NCBI RefSeq assembly: GCF_006864535.1
Contig: NZ_QHLL01000004.1
Coordinates: forward strand, 124,001 to 188,000
Source of the DNA: Campylobacter sp. MIT 12-8780
GTDB lineage: Bacteria > Campylobacterota > Campylobacteria > Campylobacterales > Campylobacteraceae
Direction: 5' to 3'
Length of the DNA stretch: 64,000 nucleotides
Shown: piece after piece, positions 37,993 to 47,233 of the stretch
Layout of the letters: each line of letters begins with the position of its first letter
Position numbering within the stretch: position 1 is the stretch's first letter
Translations under genes and position numbers: made by a program
The notes under the pieces: generated by a model
Told to the model about the DNA's origin: nothing
Databases searched by the model: none
Seen by the model: the letters and a program-made list of their open reading frames with translations, nothing else

Positions 37993-38388
37993 TCACCAAA
38001 TGGTGCATAAAACCTCGCCACCTACGCCGATTTTATAAGCTTCATCATTAGCTAAAACGCCTTTGCTTGTGCTTACAACTATGGTTCCATATCCATTTTT
38101 AAAACGTTTGATCTCATCTTTGCCCTTATACACACGACGACCAGGCTTTGAAACCCTTTTGATCTCATTGATCACGCTTGAGCCTCTTTCATCGTATTTA
38201 AGCACAACTGAGATGAATTTTTTCTTATCTTCTTCAATAACGCTAAAACTTTCTATATAACCCTTTGCTTGAAAAATTCCCACCAAGGCTTCAATCACCT
38301 TTGAGTGAAGTAATTTAGTGCTTTCAAGCTTTCTCATGCCTGCATTTCTGATACGAGTGAGTGAATCTGAAATTATATCATTGATCAT
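37993..38388 (-). CDS. rpsH: 30S ribosomal protein S8
   Basis: The 131-residue protein has [15 protein letters not shown] and the C-terminal S8 signature [17 protein letters not shown]. In E. coli S8 also represses its own operon by binding mRNA; whether that happens here is unknown, but hairpins lie right after this gene. Confidence 0.97.
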   Translation of the reverse strand: MINDIISDSLTRIRNAGMRKLESTKLLHSKVIEALVGIFQAKGYIESFSVIEEDKKKFISVVLKYDERGSSVINEIKRVSKPGRRVYKGKDEIKRFKNGYGTIVVSTSKGVLANDEAYKIGVGGEVLCTIW

Positions 38389-38397
38389 TATTTGTCC

Positions 38398-38583
38398 TTA
38401 CCAACTTGATTTTTTAAGTCCGGGAATCAAACCTTCATTTGCCATTTTTCTAAGGCAAACTCTACAAATTCCAAAGTCTCTATATACTGAATGCGGACGC
38501 CCACAAATTTGACATCTTGTATAAGCTCTTACGCTAAATTTTGCTTTTCTAGCCGCTTTTGCTATCATTGATTTTTTAGCCAT
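38398..38583 (-). CDS. rpsN: 30S ribosomal protein S14, zinc-binding type Z
   Basis: At 61 residues this is the short S14 with a CXXC zinc ribbon: Cys in [15 protein letters not shown] and [10 protein letters not shown]. It overlaps the end of rplE by 8 bases. The zinc-free long form was not seen in this window. Confidence 0.96.
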   Translation of the reverse strand: MAKKSMIAKAARKAKFSVRAYTRCQICGRPHSVYRDFGICRVCLRKMANEGLIPGLKKSSW

Positions 38584-39127
38584 TTACTCTCCCTTTTGCG
38601 AAAGGCACACCAAACAATTCTAAAAGCTTTTGCGCCTCAATATCTTTTTGTGCTGTTGTAACTATGCTAATATTCATGCCGTGTGTGCGTAGGATTTTAT
38701 CATACTCTACTTCTGGGAACATAAGCTGTTCATCAAGCCCAAAATTATAATTTCCCCTTCCATCAAAGCCATCTCTACTTAAGCCTCTAAAGTCTTTTAC
38801 TCTAGGTAAAGCTATAGAGATGAGTTTGTCTAAAAAGGCAAACATATTGTCTTTTCTTAAAGTTACCATAACGCCTACTGGGAAGCCTTCGCGCACCTTA
38901 AAACCAGCCACTGATTTTCTTGCTTTAGTAATCAAAGCTTTTTGTCCAGCGATCAAAGAGATGGTATCAGCGATATTTTGCAAAACCTTTTGATCCTTTG
39001 CTAATTCGCCAGCGCCTACGCTAATAACGATTTTTTCAAGGGCTGGGATAAGCATAGGGTTTTTAATGTCAAATTCTTTTACTAAGGCTGGCTTAATTTG
39101 TTCTTTATATCTATCTTTAAGTCTCAT
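38576..39127 (-). CDS. rplE: 50S ribosomal protein L5
   Basis: The 183-residue protein binds 5S rRNA and contacts the P-site tRNA. It has [39 protein letters not shown] and [20 protein letters not shown], all L5 hallmarks. Confidence 0.97.
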   Translation of the reverse strand: MRLKDRYKEQIKPALVKEFDIKNPMLIPALEKIVISVGAGELAKDQKVLQNIADTISLIAGQKALITKARKSVAGFKVREGFPVGVMVTLRKDNMFAFLDKLISIALPRVKDFRGLSRDGFDGRGNYNFGLDEQLMFPEVEYDKILRTHGMNISIVTTAQKDIEAQKLLELFGVPFAKGRVNG

Positions 39128-39128
39128 T

Positions 39129-39350
39129 TTAAACCTTTGCTACATTAGAAATATGTATTGGCATTTCTTTGTTGATAAAGCCACCATTTGGGATTTTATC
39201 ACTTGGTTTTACAGCTTTTTTAGCAAGCTTACAACCCTCAACCAAAACTTGATTTTTCTTAGGATATACAGCTAAAACTTTGCCTGTTTTACCCTTATCA
39301 TCACCAGCAATGATCTTAACTTCATCGTTTTTCTTAATCTTAAGCTTCAT
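39129..39350 (-). CDS. rplX: 50S ribosomal protein L24
   Basis: The 73-residue protein starts with a KOW motif ([20 protein letters not shown]). It is shorter than E. coli L24, as in other Campylobacter. Its start overlaps the rplN stop by one base. Confidence 0.95.
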   Translation of the reverse strand: MKLKIKKNDEVKIIAGDDKGKTGKVLAVYPKKNQVLVEGCKLAKKAVKPSDKIPNGGFINKEMPIHISNVAKV

Positions 39351-39718
39351 TATAAAACCTCCGGTGCTAAAGAAACGATTTTCATGAAATTTGCATATCT
39401 TACTTCTCTACCAACTGGTCCAAAGATACGCGTTCCTATCGGTTCTCTTTTATTGTCTAAAATCACCGCAGCATTTTCATCAAAGCGGATAAGTGAGCCA
39501 TTGTCTCTATGAATTTCTTTTTTGGTGCGAACAATAACTGCTTTTACCACTTGTCCTTTTTTTACCTTACCATTTGGTAAAGCCTTTTTTACTGATGCAA
39601 CGATAACATCACCTATGGTAGCATAGCGTCTTTTACTACCGCCTAAAACCTTTATACACATTAGCTCTTTTGCGCCGCTGTTATCAGCAACAGCTAGCCT
39701 TGTAAAACTTTGTATCAT
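39350..39718 (-). CDS. rplN: 50S ribosomal protein L14
   Basis: The 122-residue protein shows [20 protein letters not shown] and the C-terminal [16 protein letters not shown], standard for L14. Starts and stops overlap by one base with both neighbours. Confidence 0.97.
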   Translation of the reverse strand: MIQSFTRLAVADNSGAKELMCIKVLGGSKRRYATIGDVIVASVKKALPNGKVKKGQVVKAVIVRTKKEIHRDNGSLIRFDENAAVILDNKREPIGTRIFGPVGREVRYANFMKIVSLAPEVL

Positions 39719-39969
39719 TACTCAACTCCTGTTGCCAATACAGATTTTAAACGAAAAGCCTTTCTTTTTGAAAGTGGGCGGCATTCTACAGCAACTATAG
39801 TATCGCCTACCTTAGCCTCGTTTTTCTCATCGTGTATGAGGTATTTTTTAAAGCGTTTAACGATTTTTCTATATCTTGGATGAACCACTTTTCTTTCAAC
39901 CAAGACACTTGCGGTTTTATCACCACTGATTTGGACAATAACGCCTTGAATTTCTCTTTTAAATGCCAT
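39718..39969 (-). CDS. rpsQ: 30S ribosomal protein S17
   Basis: The 83-residue OB-fold protein has [20 protein letters not shown] and the S17 signature [20 protein letters not shown]. Confidence 0.96.
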   Translation of the reverse strand: MAFKREIQGVIVQISGDKTASVLVERKVVHPRYRKIVKRFKKYLIHDEKNEAKVGDTIVAVECRPLSKRKAFRLKSVLATGVE

Positions 39970-39973
39970 AATC

Positions 39974-40162
39974 TTATCCTTTTAAAGCGTTGATTGCAGT
40001 GCTTATTCTAGCAATGTCTTTTCTGATCTGTCCTACGAGCTTAGGATTAGTAAGCTGCATAGTTCTAAGCCTTTGTTTTTCAGTAAACAAAAGCAACTTT
40101 TGCTCTTTAAGCATGGTGTTTAGTTCTTCTTTAGTTTTATCTTTAAGCTCAATATATTTCAT
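39974..40162 (-). CDS. rpmC: 50S ribosomal protein L29
   Basis: I take the ATG at 40162 ([15 protein letters not shown]), giving the usual 62 residues; the longer frame to 40216 would add 18 residues that overlap rplP and have no L29 similarity. The signature [20 protein letters not shown] is present. The start overlaps rplP by 14 bases. Confidence 0.94.
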   Translation of the reverse strand: MKYIELKDKTKEELNTMLKEQKLLLFTEKQRLRTMQLTNPKLVGQIRKDIARISTAINALKG

Positions 40163-40574
40163 TTTGGCTCTCTCTTGTAACAAATTTAGTTTTAAAAGGA
40201 AGTTTATGCATAGCAAGAGTTAAAGCTTGTCTTGCCATAGCCTCATCAACTCCAGCCATTTCATATATGATTCTACCCGGTTTGATATTCATTACCCATT
40301 CTTCAACCCCAGCTTTACCCTTACCCATACGAGTTTGTAAAGGTTTTTTAGTAAGCGGTTTGTCTGGAAAAACGCGTATCCAAGTTTTGCCTTGTCTTTT
40401 CACAAAACGAGTAAGAGCGATACGAGCTGCTTCTATTTGACGTGAATTAATGCGTCCAGCCTCAACAGCCTTTAAAGCAAAATCCCCAAAAGTAAGCTCA
40501 GTGCCACGACTAGCATAGCCGCGGTTTCTGCCCTTCATTTGCTTTTTGTATTTTGTTCTTTTTGGTAGTAACAT
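40149..40574 (-). CDS. rplP: 50S ribosomal protein L16
   Basis: The 141-residue protein has [19 protein letters not shown], the [20 protein letters not shown] block and [12 protein letters not shown], all typical of L16, which lies at the A-site tRNA elbow. Confidence 0.97.
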   Translation of the reverse strand: MLLPKRTKYKKQMKGRNRGYASRGTELTFGDFALKAVEAGRINSRQIEAARIALTRFVKRQGKTWIRVFPDKPLTKKPLQTRMGKGKAGVEEWVMNIKPGRIIYEMAGVDEAMARQALTLAMHKLPFKTKFVTRESQNEIY

Positions 40575-41278
40575 TATTTACTCCTTCTTGTGCGTCTTGG
40601 CTTTTTAGTTTCAGCTGTTGCTTCCTCACTTTTATCAGCCTGAACGCCTTTTTGTAAAATTTCACCTTTAAAAATCCACACCTTAACGCCTATATTTCCA
40701 TAAGTCGTTCTTGCTTCAGCAAAACCATAATCAATCTTTGCTCTTAAGGTATGAAGTGGAACACGTCCTTCAAGATACCATTCAGTTCTTGCCATTTCAG
40801 CTCCGCCTAAACGTCCTGAAACACTGACTTTTATACCTTTAGCACCAGCTTTTTGAGCCCCTTGTATAACTTTTTTCATCGCTCTTCTAAAGGCTATTCT
40901 TTTTTCAAGCTGAGTGGCTACACTTTCAGCAGCAAGTTGAGCTGAAGCACCTGCTTTTCTTTCTTCTTTGATGTTGATATTTACATCTTTGTGGATTAAG
41001 TCTTGAAGCTCTTTGCGAAGATTATCAACATCACTTCCTTTTTTACCGATAATGATGCCTGGTCTTGCTGCCACAACAGTTACACGAAGCTTTTTGGCTG
41101 TTCTTTCAACAAGAATTTGAGAAATTCCAGCATAATAAAGCTTTCTTTTCAAAAAGGCTCTTATTTTGTAATCCTCGCCTATATTTTCGACAAAGTTTGC
41201 TTTGGTTGGAAACCATCTTGACTCCCAATTTCTGTTAATACCTAGTCTTAAACCAATCGGATTTACTTTTTGTCCCAT
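40574..41278 (-). CDS. rpsC: 30S ribosomal protein S3
   Basis: The 234-residue protein has the KH domain motif [20 protein letters not shown] and the S3 signature [20 protein letters not shown]. The C-terminus is a short Ala/Glu/Lys/Arg tail ([14 protein letters not shown]). Confidence 0.97.
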   Translation of the reverse strand: MGQKVNPIGLRLGINRNWESRWFPTKANFVENIGEDYKIRAFLKRKLYYAGISQILVERTAKKLRVTVVAARPGIIIGKKGSDVDNLRKELQDLIHKDVNINIKEERKAGASAQLAAESVATQLEKRIAFRRAMKKVIQGAQKAGAKGIKVSVSGRLGGAEMARTEWYLEGRVPLHTLRAKIDYGFAEARTTYGNIGVKVWIFKGEILQKGVQADKSEEATAETKKPRRTRRSK

Positions 41279-41719
41279 TTAATCTTCCTTCTTTGCTGTG
41301 GCTTTTTTCGCTGGTGCTTTGCTTGCTTTTGGCTTAGCTGTGGCTGAAGTTTTAGCCTTTGGTGCTGTTTTTTTAGCCTCTACTTTTTGAGCTTCTTTTT
41401 CAACTTGTTTAGCAACTTCTACCAAGATATGAGAAGTAGGCTTTCTAATACGACTTGCACTCCCTCTTGCTCTTGGTCTAAATCTTTTAAGCACAGAGCC
41501 AGCATCTACTCTGCATGAGCTTACTATGACTTCATTAGCTTCAAAATTTCCATTTGCAACTGCTGTTTTAATCGCATTTGCTATGTATCTTGCACCCTTA
41601 TTTGGGGTAAATTGAAGGCTTGCTAATGCAAGTTCAGCATTCATACCTTGCACTTCTTTAGCGATAAGTCTTGCCTTAGTAGGCGATAATCTGATATATT
41701 TAATCAATGCTTTACTCAT
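41279..41719 (-). CDS. rplV: 50S ribosomal protein L22 with long Lys/Ala tail
   Basis: The start [13 protein letters not shown] at 41719 matches other Campylobacter L22 proteins; a GTG at 41731 would only add four residues. GAGG lies just before the two adjacent ATG codons. The core ends with the L22 signature [20 protein letters not shown], then about 40 residues of Lys/Ala/Thr repeats ([19 protein letters not shown]). The tail is longer than in most bacteria and probably lies on the ribosome surface. Confidence 0.95.
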   Translation of the reverse strand: MSKALIKYIRLSPTKARLIAKEVQGMNAELALASLQFTPNKGARYIANAIKTAVANGNFEANEVIVSSCRVDAGSVLKRFRPRARGSASRIRKPTSHILVEVAKQVEKEAQKVEAKKTAPKAKTSATAKPKASKAPAKKATAKKED

Positions 41720-41727
41720 CATCAACC

Positions 41728-42009
41728 TCACTTACCGATTTTCTTTTGCACAGAGCCTTTATGCCCTCTAAATGTGCGTGTTGGTGCAAACTCACCAAGC
41801 TTATAGCCTATGTGATTTTCAGTGATATACACTGGAATGAAGCTTTTGCCGTTATGAACATTAAAGGTTAATCCTATCATATCTGGGATTATGGTTGAAC
41901 GTCTGCTCCATGTTTTTATAGGCTTATTATCATTTGCCTTTTTTGCTGCGATGACTTTTTTCATTACATGATCATCGACAAAAGGACCTTTTTTCAGTGA
42001 TCTAGCCAT
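41728..42009 (-). CDS. rpsS: 30S ribosomal protein S19
   Basis: The 93-residue protein begins [19 protein letters not shown] and contains the S19 signature [20 protein letters not shown]. Two bases separate it from rplB. Confidence 0.97.
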   Translation of the reverse strand: MARSLKKGPFVDDHVMKKVIAAKKANDNKPIKTWSRRSTIIPDMIGLTFNVHNGKSFIPVYITENHIGYKLGEFAPTRTFRGHKGSVQKKIGK

Positions 42010-42010
42010 C

Positions 42011-42841
42011 TTATTTTCCTTTTCTTCTTGAGATTATAAGCTTATCGCTTGCTTTTTTACGACGCGTTTTTGCACCCTTAGTTGGTTTGCCCCAAGGTGT
42101 AACTGGGTGACGACCTGAATTTTTCTTGCCTTCACCACCACCATGTGGGTGATCAACTGGGTTCATTGCCGAACCTCTTGTTTGAGGGCGAATTCCTCTG
42201 TGGCGATTGCGTCCTGCTTTACCTATAGTGATATTTGCCCAATCTTCATTGCCAACCTCACCAATACTTGCCATACATTCAGCTAAAACCTGACGCATTT
42301 CTCCGCTGGCTAAACGCAAGATAACATATTTTTCTTCCTTACCCATAAGCTGCGCATAAGCTCCAGCACTGCGTATCATTTGTCCGCCTTTGCCCGGTTT
42401 AAGCTCTACATTATGCACTATGGTTCCAACTGGGATATTTTTAAGCTTCATAGCATTGCCCGGTTTTATATCAAGTCCGCTTTCAGCTGCTGCTATAATA
42501 TCGCCTACCTTTAAGCCTCTTGGTTGAAGTATATAACGTTTATCACCATCTTTATAAGCAATAAGTGCTATACGGCAAGTTCTGTATGGATCGTATTCTA
42601 TAGCTTCTACCTTGCCTTCAACGCCAAATTTACGACGTTTAAAATCGATGATTCTATAAAGCTTTTTCGCACCTGCTTCTTTGTGGCGACTTGTAATGCG
42701 TCCGTAACTATTGCGTCCAGCATGAGTAGAAAGCTTTACAAGTAAAGACCTTACACTTGGCTTTGCTGTGATGTCTTCAGAGCTTAAGCCAGTGATATAA
42801 CGCCTACTTGGAGTATATGGTTTATAAGTTTTAATCGCCAT
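42011..42841 (-). CDS. rplB: 50S ribosomal protein L2
   Basis: The 276-residue protein shows [20 protein letters not shown], then [20 protein letters not shown] followed by HGGGEGK, the L2 signature near the peptidyl transferase centre. Confidence 0.97.
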   Translation of the reverse strand: MAIKTYKPYTPSRRYITGLSSEDITAKPSVRSLLVKLSTHAGRNSYGRITSRHKEAGAKKLYRIIDFKRRKFGVEGKVEAIEYDPYRTCRIALIAYKDGDKRYILQPRGLKVGDIIAAAESGLDIKPGNAMKLKNIPVGTIVHNVELKPGKGGQMIRSAGAYAQLMGKEEKYVILRLASGEMRQVLAECMASIGEVGNEDWANITIGKAGRNRHRGIRPQTRGSAMNPVDHPHGGGEGKKNSGRHPVTPWGKPTKGAKTRRKKASDKLIISRRKGK

Positions 42842-42842
42842 C

Positions 42843-43124
42843 TTAAGCCTCCTTACTTTCTAAGCTTACCCCTTCAGGAAGCTTTACATAAAATTTCTTA
42901 TAATCATTTCTTTGTCCTATACGTCCTCTAAAACGTTTGACTTTGCCGTCCATTCTTAAAGAATTGATCTTTTCAGCACTCACGCCAAAATACTCTTTAA
43001 GCACTGCTTTAAGGCTATTTTTTGTCATCTTAGGACTTGTTTGGATCACTACCACACCTCGTTCTTGTAAATTCAAGCTTTTTTCAGTGTAGAGTATGCT
43101 TTTTATATCTGTAATATCTGCCAT
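42843..43124 (-). CDS. rplW: 50S ribosomal protein L23
   Basis: The 93-residue protein matches L23, which lies at the exit tunnel and docks trigger factor and [23 protein letters not shown] and [19 protein letters not shown] are visible. Confidence 0.96.
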   Translation of the reverse strand: MADITDIKSILYTEKSLNLQERGVVVIQTSPKMTKNSLKAVLKEYFGVSAEKINSLRMDGKVKRFRGRIGQRNDYKKFYVKLPEGVSLESKEA

Positions 43125-43125
43125 T

Positions 43126-43740
43126 TTACGCCTCTTTCGTGAGTGTTTTTAAAGCTTGCTCTTCTATGATCACTGCTTTAAATACAGCGATTAAATAAGC
43201 ATTGACTTCGCTAAGATCAACCACATAACAATGTGCTAAATTTCTAAACGCTAAAAAAGTCTTTTCATCAACGAAATCTTTAACTATAAGCACATCTTTA
43301 AGATTAAGCTTTTTAATGATAGCTTGAGCATCTTTACTCTTGCCACTTTCTACAATCAAACTTGGCACGGCAAATAAAGCACCTTTTTCAGCCTTTTCAG
43401 CCAAAGCTCTTTCTAGGGCTAATCTTTTTTGCTTTTTATTCACTTTTTGGAAGTAATTTTTGTTATTTGTAGGACCAAAGGCTACGCCACCGCCTACCCA
43501 AACATTTGTTCGTGTTGAACCAGCTCTAGCTCCGCCTCTTCCTTTTTGTCTCCAAGGTTTTTTGCCCCCACCACTTACTTCACTTCTGTTTTTAGTGTGA
43601 GCGTTGTTTGCTCTTAAGCTTGCAAGATATGATTTTACATACAAATAAAGATTATGCGGATTGATTTGTGCATAGCTTTGTGGTAAATCAAGCTCACTTG
43701 CTTTTTCAAATTTATCATTTAAAACTACTACTTTACTCAT
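43126..43740 (-). CDS. rplD: 50S ribosomal protein L4
   Basis: The 204-residue protein has the L4 internal loop motif [20 protein letters not shown] and [13 protein letters not shown]. It overlaps rplC by 4 bases. In E. coli L4 represses the S10 operon; no matching leader structure was identified here. Confidence 0.97.
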   Translation of the reverse strand: MSKVVVLNDKFEKASELDLPQSYAQINPHNLYLYVKSYLASLRANNAHTKNRSEVSGGGKKPWRQKGRGGARAGSTRTNVWVGGGVAFGPTNNKNYFQKVNKKQKRLALERALAEKAEKGALFAVPSLIVESGKSKDAQAIIKKLNLKDVLIVKDFVDEKTFLAFRNLAHCYVVDLSEVNAYLIAVFKAVIIEEQALKTLTKEA

Positions 43741-44312
43741 TTGGCTATCCTTATTCTACCCATTGCACCATTATATCCTGGAACTGCTCCTTTAAGCACA
43801 AGGATTTTATTCTCAGCATCATATGAAATGAGTTCATTTTTAACAGTGATCTTTTCATTGCCATAATGTCCAGCCATTTTCATACCCGGTTGCACACGAC
43901 CTGGCCACTCTCTATTACCAATAGAACCATGTCTTCTGTGAAATCTTGAACCATGACTTGCCGGACCGCCTGAAAAGCCGTGTCTTTTAATCACACCGCT
44001 ATAGCCTCGACCTTTTGAATTAAAGCTTACTTTTAAAATTTTAGCCTCTTTTAGTGGGCTTTCATCGATATCGCCAGCTTCAGTATTGGCTACTTCTAGG
44101 CTTGCAAAGCGGTTAAATTCAGCTGAAAGATTGTATTTTTTTTGTTGTCCAGCTATGCTTTTGTTTTTTGCTTTACCTTTTACAAAAGCGACTAAGGCTT
44201 TGCCATTTTCTACCTCACATACTTTAGTATTGACTAATTTAAGCAAGGTTACAGCTATACTTGGATTAGAAATGGTTCTGCTCATACCTATTTTTTCTAC
44301 GATATATTCCAT
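43737..44312 (-). CDS. rplC: 50S ribosomal protein L3
   Basis: The 191-residue protein has the L3 block [20 protein letters not shown] and [15 protein letters not shown], shorter than E. coli L3 but typical for Campylobacter. Confidence 0.97.
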   Translation of the reverse strand: MEYIVEKIGMSRTISNPSIAVTLLKLVNTKVCEVENGKALVAFVKGKAKNKSIAGQQKKYNLSAEFNRFASLEVANTEAGDIDESPLKEAKILKVSFNSKGRGYSGVIKRHGFSGGPASHGSRFHRRHGSIGNREWPGRVQPGMKMAGHYGNEKITVKNELISYDAENKILVLKGAVPGYNGAMGRIRIAK

Positions 44313-44323
44313 CTTTTATCCTT

Positions 44324-44635
44324 TTACTTACCCATAGCCCTAACTTCGACATTTACCTCTGGGGCTAAGTCAAGTTTGGTTAAAGAATCCACTGTATCAG
44401 GTGTAGCTGCTACTATATCAAGCATTCTTGCGTGAATTCTAAGCTCGAATTGTTCTCTTGAATCTTTATTGATATGTGGAGATTTCAAAACGGTGTAACG
44501 TTTGATTTTTGTTGGCATTGGCACAGGACCACGAATGTCCGCACCAGTCCTTTTAACAGCCTCAACTATGGCTGCAACTGTTCTATCAAGAACCCGGTGA
44601 TCATAAGCTTTAAGCTTAAGCCTAATCCTTTCCAT
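44324..44635 (-). CDS. rpsJ: 30S ribosomal protein S10
   Basis: The 103-residue protein is first in the operon: [20 protein letters not shown] and [20 protein letters not shown], the S10 signature. A canonical promoter lies 55 bases upstream. Confidence 0.97.
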   Translation of the reverse strand: MERIRLKLKAYDHRVLDRTVAAIVEAVKRTGADIRGPVPMPTKIKRYTVLKSPHINKDSREQFELRIHARMLDIVAATPDTVDSLTKLDLAPEVNVEVRAMGK

Positions 44636-44657
44636 AATTTTCCTTTACAAAGAACTT

Positions 44658-44674
44658 GTTAGCACAAAGCTAAC
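44658..44674 (-). other. Hairpin in the leader of the S10 operon mRNA
   Basis: GTTAGC (44658-44663) pairs with GCTAAC (44669-44674) around a 5-nt loop, between the promoter and the rpsJ start. It is too small for the E. coli type S10 leader but could affect mRNA stability or initiation. Confidence 0.4.
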
Positions 44675-44689
44675 GAAAATAAAAAGGTG

Positions 44690-44718
44690 ATTGTATAAAA
44701 ACTTCATTCTTTTGTCAA
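44690..44718 (-). promoter_or_regulatory. Promoter of the S10-spc ribosomal protein operon
   Basis: On the minus strand TTGACA (44713-44718) and TACAAT (44690-44695) are exactly 17 bp apart, a textbook sigma-70 promoter and unusually complete for Campylobacter, where the -35 is normally poorly conserved. It fits a very highly expressed operon. Confidence 0.75.
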
Positions 44719-44930
44719 GCTTTTAGCATTAAATTTTAAAGTTTTTTTCCTTATAAAAAGGATAAAAATGTAAATTTGCAAAAAGTGATTTAAGAATTTA
44801 AAAGTCTTATTTGGTGGAATTTTTAAAGTAAAGCTTATAGATAAAAATAATATTTTTTTAATATGGCTTATTGTTTTTTTAATGTTTAGCTTTATAATAT
44901 TAAAAATTAAATACTCAATTTTTCACTTTT

Positions 44931-45248
44931 TCAAGTCTTAATCAAAGCCAAAGTTTGCACGACTTGCTTTAAAAGCTCTAAATTTTCAGGATCAAGCACA
45001 TGCCAAAGCTTTGCTTTTTCAAAGGGTTTGGCTTTTTCATTTTCACAAAGTAAGCTTTCAAGCTCTTTGTGCGCTTTGACAAAAAGCGTGTCATCGCATA
45101 GCAAAAAGCAAGGCTTGGCTTCATAGCTTTTATCAAGCATATAAAAACAATACTCGCCAAACATTTTTCTTGTTTTAAAATCAAATCCACTTTCGCAGTT
45201 TTGCAAGCATTCTAAAACAAAGTCTTTAAATTCCACGCTACTTGCCAT
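44931..45248 (-). CDS. TfoX N-terminal domain protein
   Basis: The 105-residue protein resembles the N-terminal domain of TfoX/Sxy: FKTRKMFGEYCFYMLDKSY and PCFLLCDDTLFVKAHKE. TfoX regulates competence in gamma-proteobacteria, but this protein has only the N-terminal domain, as many stand-alone relatives do, and its role is unknown. It is a single gene with an AAAGGGAAAG site before the ATG. Confidence 0.8.
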   Translation of the reverse strand: MASSVEFKDFVLECLQNCESGFDFKTRKMFGEYCFYMLDKSYEAKPCFLLCDDTLFVKAHKELESLLCENEKAKPFEKAKLWHVLDPENLELLKQVVQTLALIKT

Positions 45249-45324
45249 CTAGTCTTTCCCTTTTTAAAACTTTTATACTTTAAATTCAAAGAAAGTTTTT
45301 AAGTCCTTGTGTAGCTTAAATTTA

Positions 45325-45963
45325 TTATTGAAGCTCTTCTTCGATAAGCTGTAAAGCCATAGGCAATTCTTTAAAGCCATCTTCTTCCATGAAATGATTG
45401 CCTTTTGGCATTTGCACGAATTTAGCATTTATAGCTTTGGCGAGATTTTCACTTAAAATTGTTGGCACGATCACATCATCTTTTGCTGAAAGTACGATGC
45501 GTTTGTTGATCATTTTGATTAGTTTTTTGTTTTGCAAAGGTTCTTTGACAAAAGGATCAAGCACAGGTAAAATGCTTAAAGGCTCATAAAATCCACTCAC
45601 CAAAAGCACGCCACCAAGCCTTTTGTTCTCATCTAAACTCTCGATAAAGCGAAGTGTGGTGATACAACCTAAGCTATGTCCAATGATAAAGGTATTTTCA
45701 TCGACATTTTTTATCGAGTTTTGCAAAGTAGCAAGCCATTTATCAAGCTTTGGATCAAGGCTATCTGGCATATCAAGCACCTCAACACTTACGCCTTTGG
45801 CCTCGAGCTTATTTTTAAGCCAAGAAAACCAGTGAGCGTTTTTGTTTGCTGCGTAACCATGCACTATATAGATTTTCTTTTGGCTTAGCGTTGCATCATT
45901 TGCAAATGTAATGCCAAAACAAGAGCATACCACCATAAAAATAGATAAAATCTTTTTCATCAC
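45325..45963 (-). CDS. Periplasmic alpha/beta hydrolase, RBBP9/YdeN type
   Basis: The 212-residue protein has a signal peptide (about 21 residues, cut after FA) and then a serine hydrolase fold: the oxyanion strand KIYIVHGYAANKNAHWFSWL, nucleophile Ser in FIIGHSLGCITT, acid Asp in SAKDDVIVP and His in MPKGNHFMEEDGF. RBBP9/YdeN relatives are small esterases of unknown substrate. The signal peptide is unusual for this family, which is mostly cytoplasmic. Two adjacent ATGs are possible starts; AAGGAG precedes both. Confidence 0.82.
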   Translation of the reverse strand: MMKKILSIFMVVCSCFGITFANDATLSQKKIYIVHGYAANKNAHWFSWLKNKLEAKGVSVEVLDMPDSLDPKLDKWLATLQNSIKNVDENTFIIGHSLGCITTLRFIESLDENKRLGGVLLVSGFYEPLSILPVLDPFVKEPLQNKKLIKMINKRIVLSAKDDVIVPTILSENLAKAINAKFVQMPKGNHFMEEDGFKELPMALQLIEEELQ

Positions 45964-46168
45964 TACTCCTTGTCATTTGAAAAAAGCCATTTTAGCATAA
46001 TTTTAAAAAATCAACAAATTCAAAAAAAATTAAGAAAGCTTATGTTAATATTCATTTTTTATTATTTTCATTTTTAGTGATTATAATAAAAAATGAAAAT
46101 TTTTTAAATAAAAAGTTAAAGTAAAATGTGCTAGACTTGCCCTCTTAAGACTTAAAAAGGGAGGATAA

Positions 46169-46606
46169 ATGCAAACTGATTTGACGGATTGCATAGGATT
46201 TTTAGCAACAGATTTGCGTGATGAGCTATCAGCAACTTTTGATGAGAGGATAAAGGAATTTTCCTTAACGCATAAGCAAGCTGGGCTTTTGTGGAGATGT
46301 TATAAGCAAAAACACTCTCAAACAAGTATTTATAACTTCATTCATCTGGATAAAAATTATATTCGTTTTTTGATCGATGATTTAGAGGCTAAAGAGCTTG
46401 TGTTTAGGCAAAAAAACCCTGAAAACAGAAGGGAAAATATCATCTACCTTACGCAAAAAGGCGAAGAACTTGCCCTAAAAACCTTTAAGCTTATGCTTGA
46501 GGTTCAAGATGAGCTTATGCTTTCTTGTATGTCAAAAGAGGAGCAAAAAATCTTGCACGAGCTTTTACTAAGACTTTTTAAACAAAGGCACCAAACAAAG
46601 GAGTAA
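46169..46606 (+). CDS. MarR family transcriptional regulator
   Basis: The 145-residue protein has the MarR winged-helix layout: a helical N-terminus, SQTSIYNFIHLDKNYIRFLI as the helix-turn-helix, and the wing KNPENRRENIIYLTQKGEEL. It probably binds DNA as a dimer. It lies two bases upstream of the YceI gene and likely controls that gene and itself. Whether it also acts on the operators at 2671-4049 cannot be told. A GGGAGGATAAATG start is clear. Confidence 0.88.
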   Translation: MQTDLTDCIGFLATDLRDELSATFDERIKEFSLTHKQAGLLWRCYKQKHSQTSIYNFIHLDKNYIRFLIDDLEAKELVFRQKNPENRRENIIYLTQKGEELALKTFKLMLEVQDELMLSCMSKEEQKILHELLLRLFKQRHQTKE

Positions 46607-46608
46607 AA

Positions 46609-47157
46609 ATGCGTGCAAAGTTTCAATTTTTAGTATTTAGTCTCAGTTTAGCATTGCTAAGTCTTTCAAGCCTTGAGGCAAAAGAATACAGCGTAGATAA
46701 AAGCTCAAAAATCGCTTTTATCGCAAGCAAATTTCTTGTAGTAAGTGTTGAGGGGCAGTTTTTGGAATTTAGCGGAAATTTAAGCCTTGATGAAAACAAT
46801 CTTATCACAGCTTTAAATGGAGAGATCATCATCAGTTCAGTTGATAGCAAAGATAAAGATAGAGATAAGCACTTGCTTGAGGCTGATTTTTTAGATGAGC
46901 CAAATTTCCCAAAGGGTAATTTCATCATGCAAAGTTACACCCCAAAAGAAGGACTTAAAGGCGAAGTAAAAGGCGAGCTTAGCTTACATGGAGTAAGTAA
47001 GATAGTAACTTTTCAAAGCGAACTTGATCCTAGTCAAGATAAAGTTAAACTCATACTTACAAGCGAGATTAATATAAAAGACTTTAATATACAAGGTTCT
47101 TTTATGAATGGCGATAAAATCAAGCTTGATTTGCAAACTTTTTGGAATGAAAAATAA
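46609..47157 (+). CDS. YceI-like periplasmic lipocalin-fold protein
   Basis: The 182-residue protein has a signal peptide (ending near LSSLEA) and YceI features: YSVDKSSKIAFIASKFLVVS, SVDSKDKDRDKHLLEADFLD and LHGVSKIVTFQSEL. YceI proteins bind isoprenoid-like lipids such as ubiquinone precursors in the periplasm and are induced by acid or base stress. It is co-transcribed with the MarR gene. Confidence 0.88.
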   Translation: MRAKFQFLVFSLSLALLSLSSLEAKEYSVDKSSKIAFIASKFLVVSVEGQFLEFSGNLSLDENNLITALNGEIIISSVDSKDKDRDKHLLEADFLDEPNFPKGNFIMQSYTPKEGLKGEVKGELSLHGVSKIVTFQSELDPSQDKVKLILTSEINIKDFNIQGSFMNGDKIKLDLQTFWNEK

Positions 47158-47233
47158 AAAATGCTAAATTAAAGTTAAAATTTTACAAATTTTTAGTAAA
47201 ATCTTGCAATTTTAAAACAAAAAGGCAAGTCAA

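Noticed and set aside
40163-40216. Longer N-terminus for L29
   Set aside because: It would lie inside rplP and exceed the family length; [14 protein letters not shown] is the normal L29 start.
44636-44930. Possible small gene in the 295-base gap before rpsJ
   Set aside because: Only the S10 operon promoter, a leader hairpin and AT-rich DNA without a credible frame are present.
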